This document shows positions 16,378 through 24,608 of a stretch of 35,254 nt of DNA, in pieces. Numbering within the stretch: the stretch's first letter is position 1; each line of letters begins with the position of its first letter. The notes below the pieces were generated by a model, which saw only the letters and a program-made list of their open reading frames with translations, did not search any database and was not told the DNA's origin. The stretch spans positions 1 through 35,254 of the forward strand of contig CAYQZD010000032.1 of the NCBI GenBank assembly GCA_964421875.1, given 5' to 3'. The translations under genes were made by a program, and so were the position numbers. This DNA comes from CAYQZD01 sp964421875. GTDB taxonomy: Bacteria; Electryoneota; Tariuqbacteria; Tariuqbacterales; Tariuqbacteraceae.

Positions 16378-16659
16378 ATGGAAGAGAAAAACAATAATCA
16401 AGATATACCGGTCTGCCCCCATTGCGGCGGTGAGCTGTTGAAATGGCAGCCCCCGCTGGAATCGAGCTGGGGTTCGGATCCGCAGTTTGTCTGCTTCAAC
16501 GATGAATGCCCTTATTTTATCCGGGGCTGGAGGTGGATGCTGGAAAAGTTCCAGCAGCGCGCCTCCTACCGTTACCGCTACGATCCCGCTATGAAAAGCT
16601 CGGGTCCCCTGCCGGTATGGTCCAAAGACGCCCATAAGGATAGGATAATATTTGAATAG
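16378..16659 (+). CDS. Small zinc-ribbon protein (Ogr/Delta-like zinc finger type)
   Basis: 93 aa. Two Cys pairs, CPHCGG near residue 13 and CFNDECPYF near 39, form a probable Cys4 zinc ribbon, followed by an aromatic-rich tail (RGWRWMLEKF, YRYRYDP). Similar 90-residue proteins, usually called Ogr/Delta-like zinc finger, occur in deltaproteobacterial sulfate and metal reducers (recollection, not a search). The function is unknown. The ribosome-binding site is weak. It lies between the methyltransferase and the YkgJ-like gene. Confidence 0.7.
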   Translation: MEEKNNNQDIPVCPHCGGELLKWQPPLESSWGSDPQFVCFNDECPYFIRGWRWMLEKFQQRASYRYRYDPAMKSSGPLPVWSKDAHKDRIIFE

Positions 16660-16724
16660 CCTAACAGATTCGTGCTGCAGAGTCCCCCGTATTCTGCAAT
16701 ATTCTAATTGTATGTTAGTTACTG

Positions 16725-16750
16725 GGCGCAGGGTGCGGAGACCCTGCGCC
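16725..16750 (-). repeat. CTCCGC-loop hairpin repeat, copy 2 (opposite orientation)
   Basis: A perfect 10-bp stem GGCGCAGGGT/ACCCTGCGCC with loop GCGGAG, the reverse complement of the CTCCGC loop at 30159-30184. The stem sequence differs from that copy but pairing is kept. Confidence 0.75.
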
Positions 16751-16786
16751 ACTGTGAAATAGCCGGATAATAAAACAAGGTTCATA

Positions 16787-17611
16787 ATGTCACCAATTAA
16801 AGAAATCGAAGACCTCAAGCAAGCCATCCTGAAAGAATATGACCGGATGGGCGAGGATGATACTTTCAAATTCGCCTGCCACCCCGGAGTGTCCTGTTTC
16901 AACCGATGCTGCGCCGACGTCAACATTTTTCTCACTCCATATGATATACTACGCTTGAAAAACCGGCTGGGCATATCTTCCCAGGAATTCCTCGATAAAT
17001 ACACTATCACACCCATCGATAAGAACCAGAACTTCCCGGTGGTGATACTGAAAATGTCCGATGATGAAGGGAAATCCTGCTATTTCGTGCAGGAGGGGGG
17101 ATGCAGCGTTTACGAAGACCGCCCCTGGCCCTGCAGGATGTATCCTCTGGGAGTTGCGTCCCCCAAAGAGGGCGAAGAGGAAGACCTTGGCGAGGAGTTC
17201 TACTTCCTGATGAAAGAGGAGGTCTGCAAGGGATTCGAGCAGGGGAAAGAGTGGAGCGTGCGGGGATGGAAAACCGACCAGGGCGTGAAAAAGTACGAAG
17301 AGTTCGGGGAGCTTTTCAAAGAGGTCACCCTGCACAACTATTTCAAGCGCGGGATGGCGCTTCCGCCCCGGAAGATGGAGATGTTTCATCTGGTCTGCTA
17401 CAACCTCGATGAGTTCCGGGAATTCCTCTATCAAACCTCTTTCTTCGACCGCTTTGAAGTGGAAAAAGAATTGCAGGGAAAAATGAAGACCGACGATGAG
17501 GCGCTGCTCCGGTTCGGCTTCCAATGGCTGAAATTCAGCCTTTTTGGCGACGAGACCATCATAGTCAAGCCGGAGGCGAGGCGAAAAGTGGCGGATGCAA
17601 AGCAGAAATAG
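16787..17611 (+). CDS. YkgJ-family cysteine-cluster protein
   Basis: 274 aa. The N-terminal half carries the cysteine cluster of the YkgJ (CxxCxxCC, putative zinc/iron-chelating) family: a Cys in FACHPGVSCFNRCCADV (near 25-43) and Cys residues in GKSCYF, GGCSVY and WPCRMYPLG (near 88-120). The C-terminal 150 residues are charged and helical, with no motif I recognise. Metal binding is the family prediction; the actual role is unknown. AAGG precedes the ATG. A terminator follows 63 bp after the stop. Together with the two upstream genes it forms a small cluster right after the sulfate-reduction operon. Confidence 0.75.
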   Translation: MSPIKEIEDLKQAILKEYDRMGEDDTFKFACHPGVSCFNRCCADVNIFLTPYDILRLKNRLGISSQEFLDKYTITPIDKNQNFPVVILKMSDDEGKSCYFVQEGGCSVYEDRPWPCRMYPLGVASPKEGEEEDLGEEFYFLMKEEVCKGFEQGKEWSVRGWKTDQGVKKYEEFGELFKEVTLHNYFKRGMALPPRKMEMFHLVCYNLDEFREFLYQTSFFDRFEVEKELQGKMKTDDEALLRFGFQWLKFSLFGDETIIVKPEARRKVADAKQK

Positions 17612-17673
17612 CCGAGCCCTTCTCGAGTTTCTCGGCGGGAACTAATAGCGGTTACCCTCGTTTAAACAATATC

Positions 17674-17708
17674 AAGCCGGACAGATTTTGTCCGGCTTTA
17701 TTTTTAGC
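17674..17708 (+). terminator. Rho-independent terminator after the YkgJ-like gene
   Basis: A perfect 10-bp stem AAGCCGGACA/TGTCCGGCTT with a 5-nt loop, followed by TATTTTTAG. Confidence 0.88.
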
Positions 17709-17774
17709 GATTGCATCGACAAATTGGAATAATATGCAATTAAGGCGGCGACAGTTAAAAACTCCAAAAATAAT

Positions 17775-17803
17775 TTGCTATTCAATATAATAATGTTTAT
17801 ATT
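17775..17803 (+). promoter_or_regulatory. Possible promoter for the TPR gene
   Basis: TTGCTA (17775-17780), a 17-bp spacer, and TATATT (17798-17803). The -35 is a 4/6 match, the -10 is good, and the position after a terminator is right. Confidence 0.35.
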
Positions 17804-17816
17804 AATAGCTTAGTTT

Positions 17817-17863
17817 ACAGCATATTGTGCTGTTAGTATTATTTCGATAGTTATCTATCGAAA
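17817..17863 (+). other. Two adjacent hairpins in the TPR-gene leader
   Basis: ACAGCA/TGCTGT with a 5-nt loop (17817-17833), then TTTCGATAG/CTATCGAAA with a TTAT loop (17842-17863). Neither has a T tract, so neither is a good terminator. Confidence 0.5.
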
Positions 17864-17927
17864 GCGCTCCGCACCCCAGGAATTATATCGTCAGACTGAA
17901 ACCTTTAAAATCGAATAGTTACCGATT

Positions 17928-18638
17928 ATGCAGAGACCGGGTAAAAGGATTACCAGGAAGGAACTTAAAGAAGACCAACTGGTCACCACCTATTTCAAAG
18001 CCAGGACTTTTTTTGAGAAGCACGGAAAAACCGCTGCTTTCGGCCTTGCCGGGCTCGTGGTCGCAGCTATCGTTGTGTATTTGGTGATTAACAGCAGGAT
18101 TCAAGCCAATATCGCCGCCAGCAATGAACTCTTCCAGGCGCAAATGATGTATAACCGGGGCGGATACCAGGAAGCCGGGGGGAAGATTAACCTCTTGATT
18201 GACAGCTATTCAGGAACCCGCAATGCCGGTGAAGCTCACGTGCTGATGGCGCGGGTGCAATACAAACTGGGCAATTACGATTCCACCGAGTACTACACTG
18301 ACCGTTACCTGGACGATTATTCTGGAAACTCCATCCTCACCGCCGCGGCTTTAGCGGTCAAGGGAGCTTCGCTGGAACAAAGGGAACGATACTTGGACGC
18401 CGCCGAAGCTTACCTCGAAGCCGCGCAGCGCTATCCCCGCCAGTTCACCGCGCCAATGTATCTTCTGGACGCCGGCAGGTGCTTCAATATGGGCGGCGAA
18501 AACGATAAGGCGATTGAATGCTACGAGAAGCTGATAGATAACTACCCGGAATCAGAATTGGTGGGCCGGGCTAACCAGCAATTAGCCCGCGCCGGGGGGA
18601 TGCCCAAAGACATCCCCATTAAAGTGGATCTGTTCTAA
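17928..18638 (+). CDS. Membrane-anchored tetratricopeptide-repeat protein
   Basis: 236 aa. A basic N-terminus (residues 1-35) is followed by one transmembrane helix (about 36-56, AAFGLAGLVVAAIVVYLVI), then a C-terminal domain of about 180 residues with TPR-like units: YNRGGYQEA, YKLGNYDST, LDAAEAYLEAAQRYP and NDKAIECYEKLIDNYP. The layout resembles YfgM/periplasmic-facing TPR scaffolds with an inner-membrane anchor. A role in envelope protein assembly is inference only. It is monocistronic by context, 397 bp before rimP. Confidence 0.75.
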   Translation: MQRPGKRITRKELKEDQLVTTYFKARTFFEKHGKTAAFGLAGLVVAAIVVYLVINSRIQANIAASNELFQAQMMYNRGGYQEAGGKINLLIDSYSGTRNAGEAHVLMARVQYKLGNYDSTEYYTDRYLDDYSGNSILTAAALAVKGASLEQRERYLDAAEAYLEAAQRYPRQFTAPMYLLDAGRCFNMGGENDKAIECYEKLIDNYPESELVGRANQQLARAGGMPKDIPIKVDLF

Positions 18639-19035
18639 CATAAACGCCTATCACAGGTTAAACAATTATGGATGGTCTTTTTCGCGACCATCCACACCAA
18701 GAATAAAAATTCACGGCTTGCCGGATACGCAGCCGTTATATTCAGGATAGACAATGACATCGCTTCATATATCGGGAATCAGACTCCGGTGATTGCCGCT
18801 CCGACATGAGCGGTCAGGGCCGGAATATCCCCCGCGGCTGACTTTCAGTCAAAATAGTTAAAGGTGAGTATCGAATAAGCGGGATGATTCAGGGGATGTT
18901 CCGGTCAAAGTTAAGATTCCTGGATGAAGTGGGTCTATTCGCCCACTTTTTTCGTTAGTATAGCGATGTTTACGAAATGAAATCTCCTGTTATTCTTGAT
19001 AATCGACCGCGAGTTGCGGGAATGAAAACATTAAG
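18639..19035. other. 397-bp region upstream of rimP: possible structured RNA or leader
   Basis: It contains a hairpin GGATGGTC/GACCATCC (18670-18693) without a T tract, then several predicted stems: CGG-ATCA/TGAT-CCG near 18777-18800, CCGCTC/GAGCGG just after, and GACT/AGTC near 18840. It ends with the strong terminator at 18927-18952. No ORF or tRNA. This could be a small RNA of about 200 nt, or a leader with attenuation control of rimP-nusA-infB. I do not recognise a known RNA family. Confidence 0.4.
18927..18952 (+). terminator. Rho-independent terminator or attenuator 84 bp upstream of rimP
   Basis: AAGTGGG/CCCACTT with an 8-nt loop, running into a six-T tract. No protein gene ends near it; the closest stop is 289 bp upstream. 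It therefore either ends a noncoding RNA or attenuates the rimP operon. Confidence 0.8.
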
Positions 19036-19494
19036 ATGTCGGCTTTCTTAGAAAAACTTGAAACCGAAATTGCAGCGCTGTTGGATGATACCCATCTCCG
19101 GTTGGTGGATATAAAATTGTCACGCACCAAGCGCTCTACTCAGGTGCGCATTTTCCTCGACCGGGACGACGGATATCTTTCCCACGGGGACTGCATCGAG
19201 TATTCAAATAAAATCCTGGACCTGATCGACGCCAGGAATCTTATCCCCGGCGACTACCGCCTTGAAGTTTCATCGCCCGGCGTCGACAGGATACTGAAAG
19301 AGCGATGGGAGTTTGAAAAGAATCTGGAGAAAAAGCTGGCGGTGAAGTATCTGGATGAGGATGAAGCGTCCCAGGAGATTTCAGCAGTATTGACGATGGT
19401 CGGGGATGACGGAATCTCCTTGAAGAACGGCAAAGATGTCAGGAACATCCCCTGGGGCAGGATACTGACCGCTAAAGTCGAACTGCCCTGGTAA
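19036..19494 (+). CDS. rimP: Ribosome maturation factor RimP
   Basis: 152 aa. RimP is needed for 30S subunit maturation in the cytoplasm. The N-terminal alpha-beta domain includes VRIFLDRDDGYLSHGDCIEYS. The signature YRLEVSSPGVDRIL lies near residues 75-88, followed by the SH3-like C-terminal domain ending at VELPW. Length is typical. It is the first gene of the conserved rimP-nusA-infB set. The ribosome-binding site is weak. The terminator-like hairpin at 18927-18952 sits upstream. Confidence 0.93.
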   Translation: MSAFLEKLETEIAALLDDTHLRLVDIKLSRTKRSTQVRIFLDRDDGYLSHGDCIEYSNKILDLIDARNLIPGDYRLEVSSPGVDRILKERWEFEKNLEKKLAVKYLDEDEASQEISAVLTMVGDDGISLKNGKDVRNIPWGRILTAKVELPW

Positions 19495-19560
19495 TGATGC
19501 TACTTGTTAATTAATACTGAAGATTGAAATTATGGAAAACAATGGCTTTGAAATCACTGC

Positions 19561-19578
19561 CCTGAAACTTACTTCAGG
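19561..19578 (+). other. Small hairpin between rimP and nusA
   Basis: CCTGAA/TTCAGG with a 6-nt loop, 25 bp before the nusA start and just upstream of its AGGAG. It could influence nusA translation, but no covariation evidence is available. Confidence 0.35.
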
Positions 19579-19602
19579 CGGATTAAGCCCAGGAGTGGAT
19601 AA

Positions 19603-20988
19603 ATGAATCAAGCGATTGTGGAAGCTGTTCAGCAGCTGGTGAAGGAAAAGGATATCGAGAAGGACGCCCTACAGGAGTTGATACAGGGGGTTTTCCTTTC
19701 CGTTATCAAGAAAATCTACGGCTCCAGCGACAATTTCGATGTGATTTTCAATATGGAAAAGGGCGATATTGAAATATATTGCGAGAAATCTATCGTCGAA
19801 GATGAAGAACTGGAAGATAGCGTCACGCAGATTGCGTTGTCGAAAGCCAGGGAAGAAGACCCGGATTATGAAGCGGGGGAAGATTATGTCGAGATTATCG
19901 ATTACCGCAGTTTCGGCCGGCGCAGCATCCTCGCTATAAAGCAGAACCTGATTCAGCGCATTAAGGAGATTGAAAAGGAGAACCTGTACAACGAATTCGC
20001 CAATCGTGTGGGTGAGATTGTAATCGGTGATGTCCACCAGATAAACCGCCGGGAAATCCGCATGAACATCGACCGCACAGAGGTTATTCTGCCCCGAGAG
20101 GAGCAGATTTATAATGAACGTTATCGTATGGGCCAGAGCCTGCGGTGCATCATAAAAGAAGTCCGTAAAACCCCGAAGGAGCCTGAGATTGTCGTTTCCC
20201 GCGCTGACCCCAGCTTTATCAGACGCCTGTTTGAGCTTGAGGTTCCCGAAATATACGACAATATCATTGAAATCAAAAACATCGCCCGCGAACCCGGAGA
20301 CCGCACTAAAATCGCTGTCGCCTCAAACGATAAGCGTATCGACCCGGTCGGCGCTTGTGTGGGGATGAAGGGCGTCAGAATCCAGGCTATCGTAAAGGAA
20401 CTGAACAATGAAAAAATCGATATCATCGCCTGGTCGGCGGAACCGGATTTGTTCATCCGACGCTCTATCTCGCCGGTTCAGCCCACTGAAGTGGTGATGA
20501 ATTCCGAAAACAAGACTGCGCAAGTCATCATTCCCGACGACAATATCGCCTCCGCTGTGGGTAAGAAGGGGCAGAATATTCGATTGGCCTCTCAGCTCAC
20601 CGGGTTTGAGTTGACTACGGTGAAGGAATCCGATTACTACGAAGAGGAAATCGAAATATCAACCGTTGAACAGCTTTCACCTTCGGTCCGAACCAAGCTT
20701 GAGGGAGCCGGTTACCGGTTTGTAGATGAAATTCTGGATGCGGGAGTGGAAAGGCTGATGGAAATCCCCGGCATCGGTAAAGTCACCGCCGCCAACATCA
20801 TCGAAGTACTGGAAGCGTTCTATGAGATGGATGAAGAGAACAACAATCAATCGGAAATGAAAAACTCCGCCGCCGCAGCCAATTCTGCGGAAAAAGCAAA
20901 GATTACTCCGGTGAAAAGAGGGAAGGACACAAAAACCGAATCGACTCCGATAGAGGAATCGGAAAGCAAAAACGAAAATCCAAACTAA
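19603..20988 (+). CDS. nusA: Transcription termination/antitermination factor NusA
   Basis: 461 aa. NusA binds RNA polymerase and modulates pausing, termination and antitermination. The N-terminal domain (about 1-130) is followed by an S1 domain (about 135-200), KH1 with DPVGACVG near 247-254, KH2 with GKKGQNIRLASQLTG near 319-333, and one helix-hairpin-helix region (SVRTKLEGAGY...GIGKVTA, about 360-405). The tail is charged and low-complexity (about 410-461). AGGAG lies 7 bp before the ATG. The gene sits in the universal rimP-nusA-infB order. Between it and infB is a 95-bp repeat element. Confidence 0.95.
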   Translation: MNQAIVEAVQQLVKEKDIEKDALQELIQGVFLSVIKKIYGSSDNFDVIFNMEKGDIEIYCEKSIVEDEELEDSVTQIALSKAREEDPDYEAGEDYVEIIDYRSFGRRSILAIKQNLIQRIKEIEKENLYNEFANRVGEIVIGDVHQINRREIRMNIDRTEVILPREEQIYNERYRMGQSLRCIIKEVRKTPKEPEIVVSRADPSFIRRLFELEVPEIYDNIIEIKNIAREPGDRTKIAVASNDKRIDPVGACVGMKGVRIQAIVKELNNEKIDIIAWSAEPDLFIRRSISPVQPTEVVMNSENKTAQVIIPDDNIASAVGKKGQNIRLASQLTGFELTTVKESDYYEEEIEISTVEQLSPSVRTKLEGAGYRFVDEILDAGVERLMEIPGIGKVTAANIIEVLEAFYEMDEENNNQSEMKNSAAAANSAEKAKITPVKRGKDTKTESTPIEESESKNENPN

Positions 20989-21022
20989 TAAAAATTTGTT
21001 GAGTTGTTGATAGCCCCACTTC

Positions 21023-21117
21023 TGTCATTGCGAGGCGCTATGCGCCGAAGCAATCGGTGGATATAGGTTATATCCCTCAAACTACCTCATCCCGATAGGT
21101 AGGGATAAGTAATGACA
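21023..21117. repeat. MITE-like palindromic element, GTCATT family (95 bp), abutting infB
   Basis: Inverted ends TGTCATT (21023) and AATGACA (21117). Inner hairpins are GGCGC/GCGCC near 21034-21045, and TAGG/CCTA-type pairs near 21090-21105. The right end contains ATG (21112), the first possible infB start codon, with AGGGA 6 bp before it, so the element may supply the start signals of infB. Confidence 0.7.
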
Positions 21118-23886
21118 ATGAGTGATTCTATCATTGTCAAACGGAATGGTTCAGCAGATTACTGCCATAAGGTCGAACAGAAAAAGATGACCCTTATAGA
21201 CACAGGAAAACGCAGAAAACTCTTCCAGGTAGCCAAGGAGCTTAACCTGGCGCATACCACGCTAATGGAATTTCTAAATTTCAAAGGGTTCGATACGCCT
21301 AAAAAGCATATGAGTATCGTTACCTCCGAAATGTATGAAGAGATCATCAAGAAATTCGACCAACACCGCTGGCAGAAACATCTGGAATCGATGAGCCAAA
21401 CTAAGGAGGTGGCGAAGCGCCAGCAGGCCGAACATTTGCGGGAGCAGGTGCTGGAAAGCATCCTCAAGGATACTCTGGAAGAAGCGGCTGAGGCGGTTGA
21501 ATTAGAACAGCCGGAAGCTCCGGTGGAGAGAGCCGTAGTGGCGAAATCCGAACCGGAAGAAGAAACGCCTGTTGTCAGCGAAAAACCCAAAGCTGAGAAG
21601 GAACCTGAACCCCTGGTTTCTAGGGCAGAAATCGTAGATGAGGCTCCCCCGGTAATTGAAACGCCGGAAATCGTCTCTGCCGAGAGCGCCCCGGATGAAG
21701 AAACCGCGCTGGTCGAAGAGGAAAAGCCGAAGAAAATGCTTTCGGTGGACGAAGTGGTGGCGCAGGTGATGGAAATCGCGGGTCGGACGCCGAAAAAAGT
21801 GGTGGTAGAGGAGGAGGCTAAGGAAGAGGAAAAAGCCCCGGCAAAGGAGAAAAAGAAGCGCAAGAGACGCCGCCGTAAACCCCGCCGCCCGGAAACCACC
21901 CACGCAGGAGCCGGTGTCGAAGAGCAGAAGCGGGTGAAAATCGCCAAAAAGAAGCCTGAATCCGAAAAACCGGCCGAACCTAAACGCCGCCGGCGCAGAT
22001 CCCGCCGTAAGAAAATCGACTTTAAGGAAGTCGACGCCTCCATCAAAGAAACGCTGGCTAAACTTGAAGACAGGGGAAAAGTCAAACGTAAGAAAAGGAG
22101 AGCGGTCGCAGAGGAAATGGTGGTGGAGGAGGATGGCAGCCTGCTCAAGGTCACCGAGTTCATCTCTGCCCAGGAGTTAGCGGATTTTATGGAGGTGGAA
22201 GTCACCAATGTCATCCGTAAGGCGATGGAAATGGGGCTGCTGATTACCATCAATCAAAGGCTGGACCGGGACACTATTGTACTCCTGGCCGACGAATTCG
22301 AATTTTCCGTGGAATTCCTCACCTCCTTCGAAGAGGAAATCGAGGTAGAGGAGGAGGAGATCGTCGAGAGGGTGGGAAGAGCTCCGGTGGTGACCATAAT
22401 GGGACATGTCGACCACGGAAAGACCTCACTGCTCGATTATATCCGCCGTTCCAACATCATCGCCGGCGAATCCGGGGGCATCACCCAGCATATCGGCGCT
22501 TACAAGGTTCGGTACAACGGGAAAAGCATCACTTTCCTCGATACACCCGGCCACGAAGCATTCACCGCTATGCGCGCTCGGGGCGCCCAGGTTACCGACA
22601 TTGTAGTGTTGGTAGTGGCGGCGGACGACCAGGTGATGCCGCAAACCGTGGAAGCTATCAACCACGCTCAAGCCGCCGGCGTGCCAATGGTAATCGCCAT
22701 CAATAAAATCGACAAACCCAACGCCCAGCCTGAAAGAGTGAAGCAGCAGCTCGCCGACCGGGGAATCTTAGTCGAGGATTGGGGCGGGAAATACCAGTCG
22801 GCGGAAATATCAGCCAAACACGGCGAAGGGGTGGAAAAGCTGATGGAGGAGATTCTCATTCTCTCCGACCTGCAGGAGCTTAAGGCTCCCAAAGTTGAAC
22901 GCGCGCGCGGAGTGGTAATCGATTCCAAGCTCGACCGCGGGCGGGGAGCTTTGGCCACCGTGCTGGTGCAGTCCGGTATATTAAAAGTGGGTGACTTTTT
23001 TGTCAGCGGCCAGTTTTCCGGCAGGGTGCGAGCCCTGTTGGATGAAAGAGGCCGGGACATTGACAGCGCCAACGCTTCAGACCCGGTCCAGGTCGTGGGA
23101 TTCACCGGAGTTCCTCAAGCCGGAGACAGCTTCTCCGTGACTGAAACCGAAAAGGAGGCTAAGTCGGTCAGCTTCCGCCGTCAGCAGCTTCAAAGGGAGC
23201 AGAGTTTCCGTCATATCAAGATGATGACCCTGGACCAGATTTCCCGTAATATCAAATTCGGTGAGACTCAGGAACTTCCCCTGATTATCAAAGGCGATGT
23301 TCACGGCTCGGTGGAAGCCTTGGCGGACGCCCTGATGAAACTGGAAACTGAAGAAGTCATCGTCAATATCCTTCACAAAGGCGTGGGCGCGGTCATCGAA
23401 ACCGATGTTTTGCTCGCCTCCGCTTCACAGGCTGTGATTATCGGATTCCACGTTCACGCCAACAAAAACGCCCGCGAACTGGCTACACAGCAAAAGGTCG
23501 AAATAAAATCATACCGTATAATATACGACGTTATCAACGATGTGAAACTCGCTCTGGAAGGTATGTTGTCCCCTGAGGTCTCCGAGGAGATATTGGGTGA
23601 GGCTGAAGTTAGGGATATTTTTAAAATTTCAGCCCTGGGGAGCATCGCGGGATGCTATGTATCCGATGGAAAAATCGAACGTAACGCACTCGCCAAGGTT
23701 TATCGTGAGGGAGTGGAGATTTTTGACGGAGATATCGATTCCCTCAAGCGGTTTAAGGATGACGCTAAAGAAGTGTCATCGGGATTTGAATGCGGCATCA
23801 AACTGAAAAATTTCAACGATGTAAAGGTTGGGGATATTATCCAGGTTTACAGAACGGTGGAAAAGAAACGAACTCTATCCCTTTAG
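21112..23886 (+). CDS. infB: Translation initiation factor IF-2
   Basis: Up to 924 aa. IF-2 is the GTPase that delivers fMet-tRNA to the 30S subunit. The IF2 N-terminal fold (KLFQVAKELNL) is followed by a long Glu/Pro-rich and then Lys/Arg-rich linker (about 85-330). A second N-terminal motif, ISAQELADFMEVEVTNVIRK, precedes the G domain: GHVDHGKT near 431-438, DTPGHEAF near 476 and NKID near 530. Domains II-IV follow. Starts at 21112, 21118 and 21187 are all in frame. The first two lie in or at the edge of a palindromic repeat, and IF2-like sequence begins around the third (MTLIDTGKRRK), so the start is uncertain; 21112 has the best upstream AGGGA. GACAATGA at 21114-21121 can pair with TCATTGTC at 21131-21138 and would mask the first two ATGs. 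Confidence 0.93.
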   Translation: MTMSDSIIVKRNGSADYCHKVEQKKMTLIDTGKRRKLFQVAKELNLAHTTLMEFLNFKGFDTPKKHMSIVTSEMYEEIIKKFDQHRWQKHLESMSQTKEVAKRQQAEHLREQVLESILKDTLEEAAEAVELEQPEAPVERAVVAKSEPEEETPVVSEKPKAEKEPEPLVSRAEIVDEAPPVIETPEIVSAESAPDEETALVEEEKPKKMLSVDEVVAQVMEIAGRTPKKVVVEEEAKEEEKAPAKEKKKRKRRRRKPRRPETTHAGAGVEEQKRVKIAKKKPESEKPAEPKRRRRRSRRKKIDFKEVDASIKETLAKLEDRGKVKRKKRRAVAEEMVVEEDGSLLKVTEFISAQELADFMEVEVTNVIRKAMEMGLLITINQRLDRDTIVLLADEFEFSVEFLTSFEEEIEVEEEEIVERVGRAPVVTIMGHVDHGKTSLLDYIRRSNIIAGESGGITQHIGAYKVRYNGKSITFLDTPGHEAFTAMRARGAQVTDIVVLVVAADDQVMPQTVEAINHAQAAGVPMVIAINKIDKPNAQPERVKQQLADRGILVEDWGGKYQSAEISAKHGEGVEKLMEEILILSDLQELKAPKVERARGVVIDSKLDRGRGALATVLVQSGILKVGDFFVSGQFSGRVRALLDERGRDIDSANASDPVQVVGFTGVPQAGDSFSVTETEKEAKSVSFRRQQLQREQSFRHIKMMTLDQISRNIKFGETQELPLIIKGDVHGSVEALADALMKLETEEVIVNILHKGVGAVIETDVLLASASQAVIIGFHVHANKNARELATQQKVEIKSYRIIYDVINDVKLALEGMLSPEVSEEILGEAEVRDIFKISALGSIAGCYVSDGKIERNALAKVYREGVEIFDGDIDSLKRFKDDAKEVSSGFECGIKLKNFNDVKVGDIIQVYRTVEKKRTLSL

Positions 23887-23895
23887 GAGAAGCGA

Positions 23896-24177
23896 TTGCT
23901 GGTCGGAACTCTAAACGTCAAGGTTCTGATATTTGACAGCGGTTCCTTAAAAGCTAAGCGGGCTGTGGTCAAATCGGTCAAGGAACGACTTAAAAATCGA
24001 TTCAATGTAGCGGTGGCTGAAGTCGGGCTGCACGAACAGCACAAATACGCTGAAATCGGAATTGTTACCGTGGGAATGGAAAACCGCCACCTGGACGAAA
24101 CCCTGCAAAAAGTAGTCAACTTCCTTGAAGCTGACCACAGGATTGAACTTGTGGGCGTGCTCAGGGACGTGTATTAG
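23896..24177 (+). CDS. ylxP: DUF503/YlxP-family protein
   Basis: 93 aa. It starts at TTG with AGGAGA 5 bp upstream, 9 bp after the infB stop. The VGTLNVKVLIFDSGSLKAKR opening and the VAVAEVG, RIELVGVLRDVY segments are typical of DUF503, a small ferredoxin-like fold found between infB and rbfA in many bacteria. The family is linked to ribosome function by gene context, with no firm biochemical role. Here the context is canonical. Confidence 0.9.
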   Translation: MLVGTLNVKVLIFDSGSLKAKRAVVKSVKERLKNRFNVAVAEVGLHEQHKYAEIGIVTVGMENRHLDETLQKVVNFLEADHRIELVGVLRDVY

Positions 24178-24201
24178 TAACTGGATGATACTATTTTGAT
24201 T

Positions 24202-24220
24202 GTCAGCATAAGATGCTGAC
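24202..24220. other. Hairpin between ylxP and rbfA
   Basis: GTCAGCAT/ATGCTGAC, a perfect 8-bp stem with loop AAG. It is followed by a CCTAA-rich low-complexity stretch (24224-24253) in which units like CTAAATCC and CTAATCCC repeat. Probably REP-type spacer DNA. Confidence 0.5.
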
Positions 24221-24266
24221 CAACTAAATCCTAATCCCTAACCCCTAAATCCTATTTTTGGTTAAA

Positions 24267-24608
24267 ATGCAGCCCAGGAGACAGGCCCGAATCAACGAAC
24301 TCATCAAGCATGCGGTGGGTGAAATTGTCAATCAGGGGCTAAAAACCCGTTTTGAGGGATTGATAACCATCACCAATGTTAAAGCCAGCCCCGACCTCAG
24401 CGTAGCCTGGGTGGATTTCACCGTAATCGGCGCCGACGATGAGGCTGCACGGAAGTTCCTGGAATATTCCCGGCACGAAATTATCTCCAAGATGGCGCAG
24501 AAAATCAGGCTAAGAGCTCTGCCCAAATTAAAATTCGCACCGGACCGGACGTTAAAGAACGCGCAAAGGATTGATGACTTGATCAGGGAGATCAACCAAG
24601 ATGAATGA
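24267..24608 (+). CDS. rbfA: Ribosome-binding factor A
   Basis: 113 aa from the ATG at 24267. A TTG at 24258 is also in frame but gives an atypical VK leader; neither has a strong ribosome-binding site. RbfA is a KH-fold protein of late 30S maturation. It opens with QARINELIKHAVGEIV and contains ITNVKASPDLSVAWVDFTV and the RALPKLKFAPDRTL segment of the family. The end overlaps the nrnA start by 8 bp, indicating coupled translation. Confidence 0.92.
   Translation: MQPRRQARINELIKHAVGEIVNQGLKTRFEGLITITNVKASPDLSVAWVDFTVIGADDEAARKFLEYSRHEIISKMAQKIRLRALPKLKFAPDRTLKNAQRIDDLIREINQDE

Larger units (their letters stand above)
17612..17927. other. 316-bp intergenic region with terminator, weak promoter and hairpins
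   Basis: It contains the terminator at 17674-17708, a possible promoter at 17775-17803, and two perfect hairpins at 17817-17833 and 17842-17863 in what would be the 5' leader of the TPR gene. No ORF of note. Confidence 0.6.

Noticed and set aside
18670..18693. Hairpin after the TPR gene as its terminator
   Set aside because: The stem is perfect, but it is followed by ACACCAAG with no T tract on either strand that fits.
21159..22253. A 364-aa minus-strand open frame
   Set aside because: It is the complement of the Glu/Lys-rich linker of IF-2. Its Ser/Phe/Leu-rich composition is what reading that codon pattern backwards gives.
24224..24253. CCTAA-rich stretch as a telomere-like repeat
   Set aside because: Only about 30 bp of imperfect units in an internal operon spacer; ordinary low-complexity DNA is a sufficient explanation.
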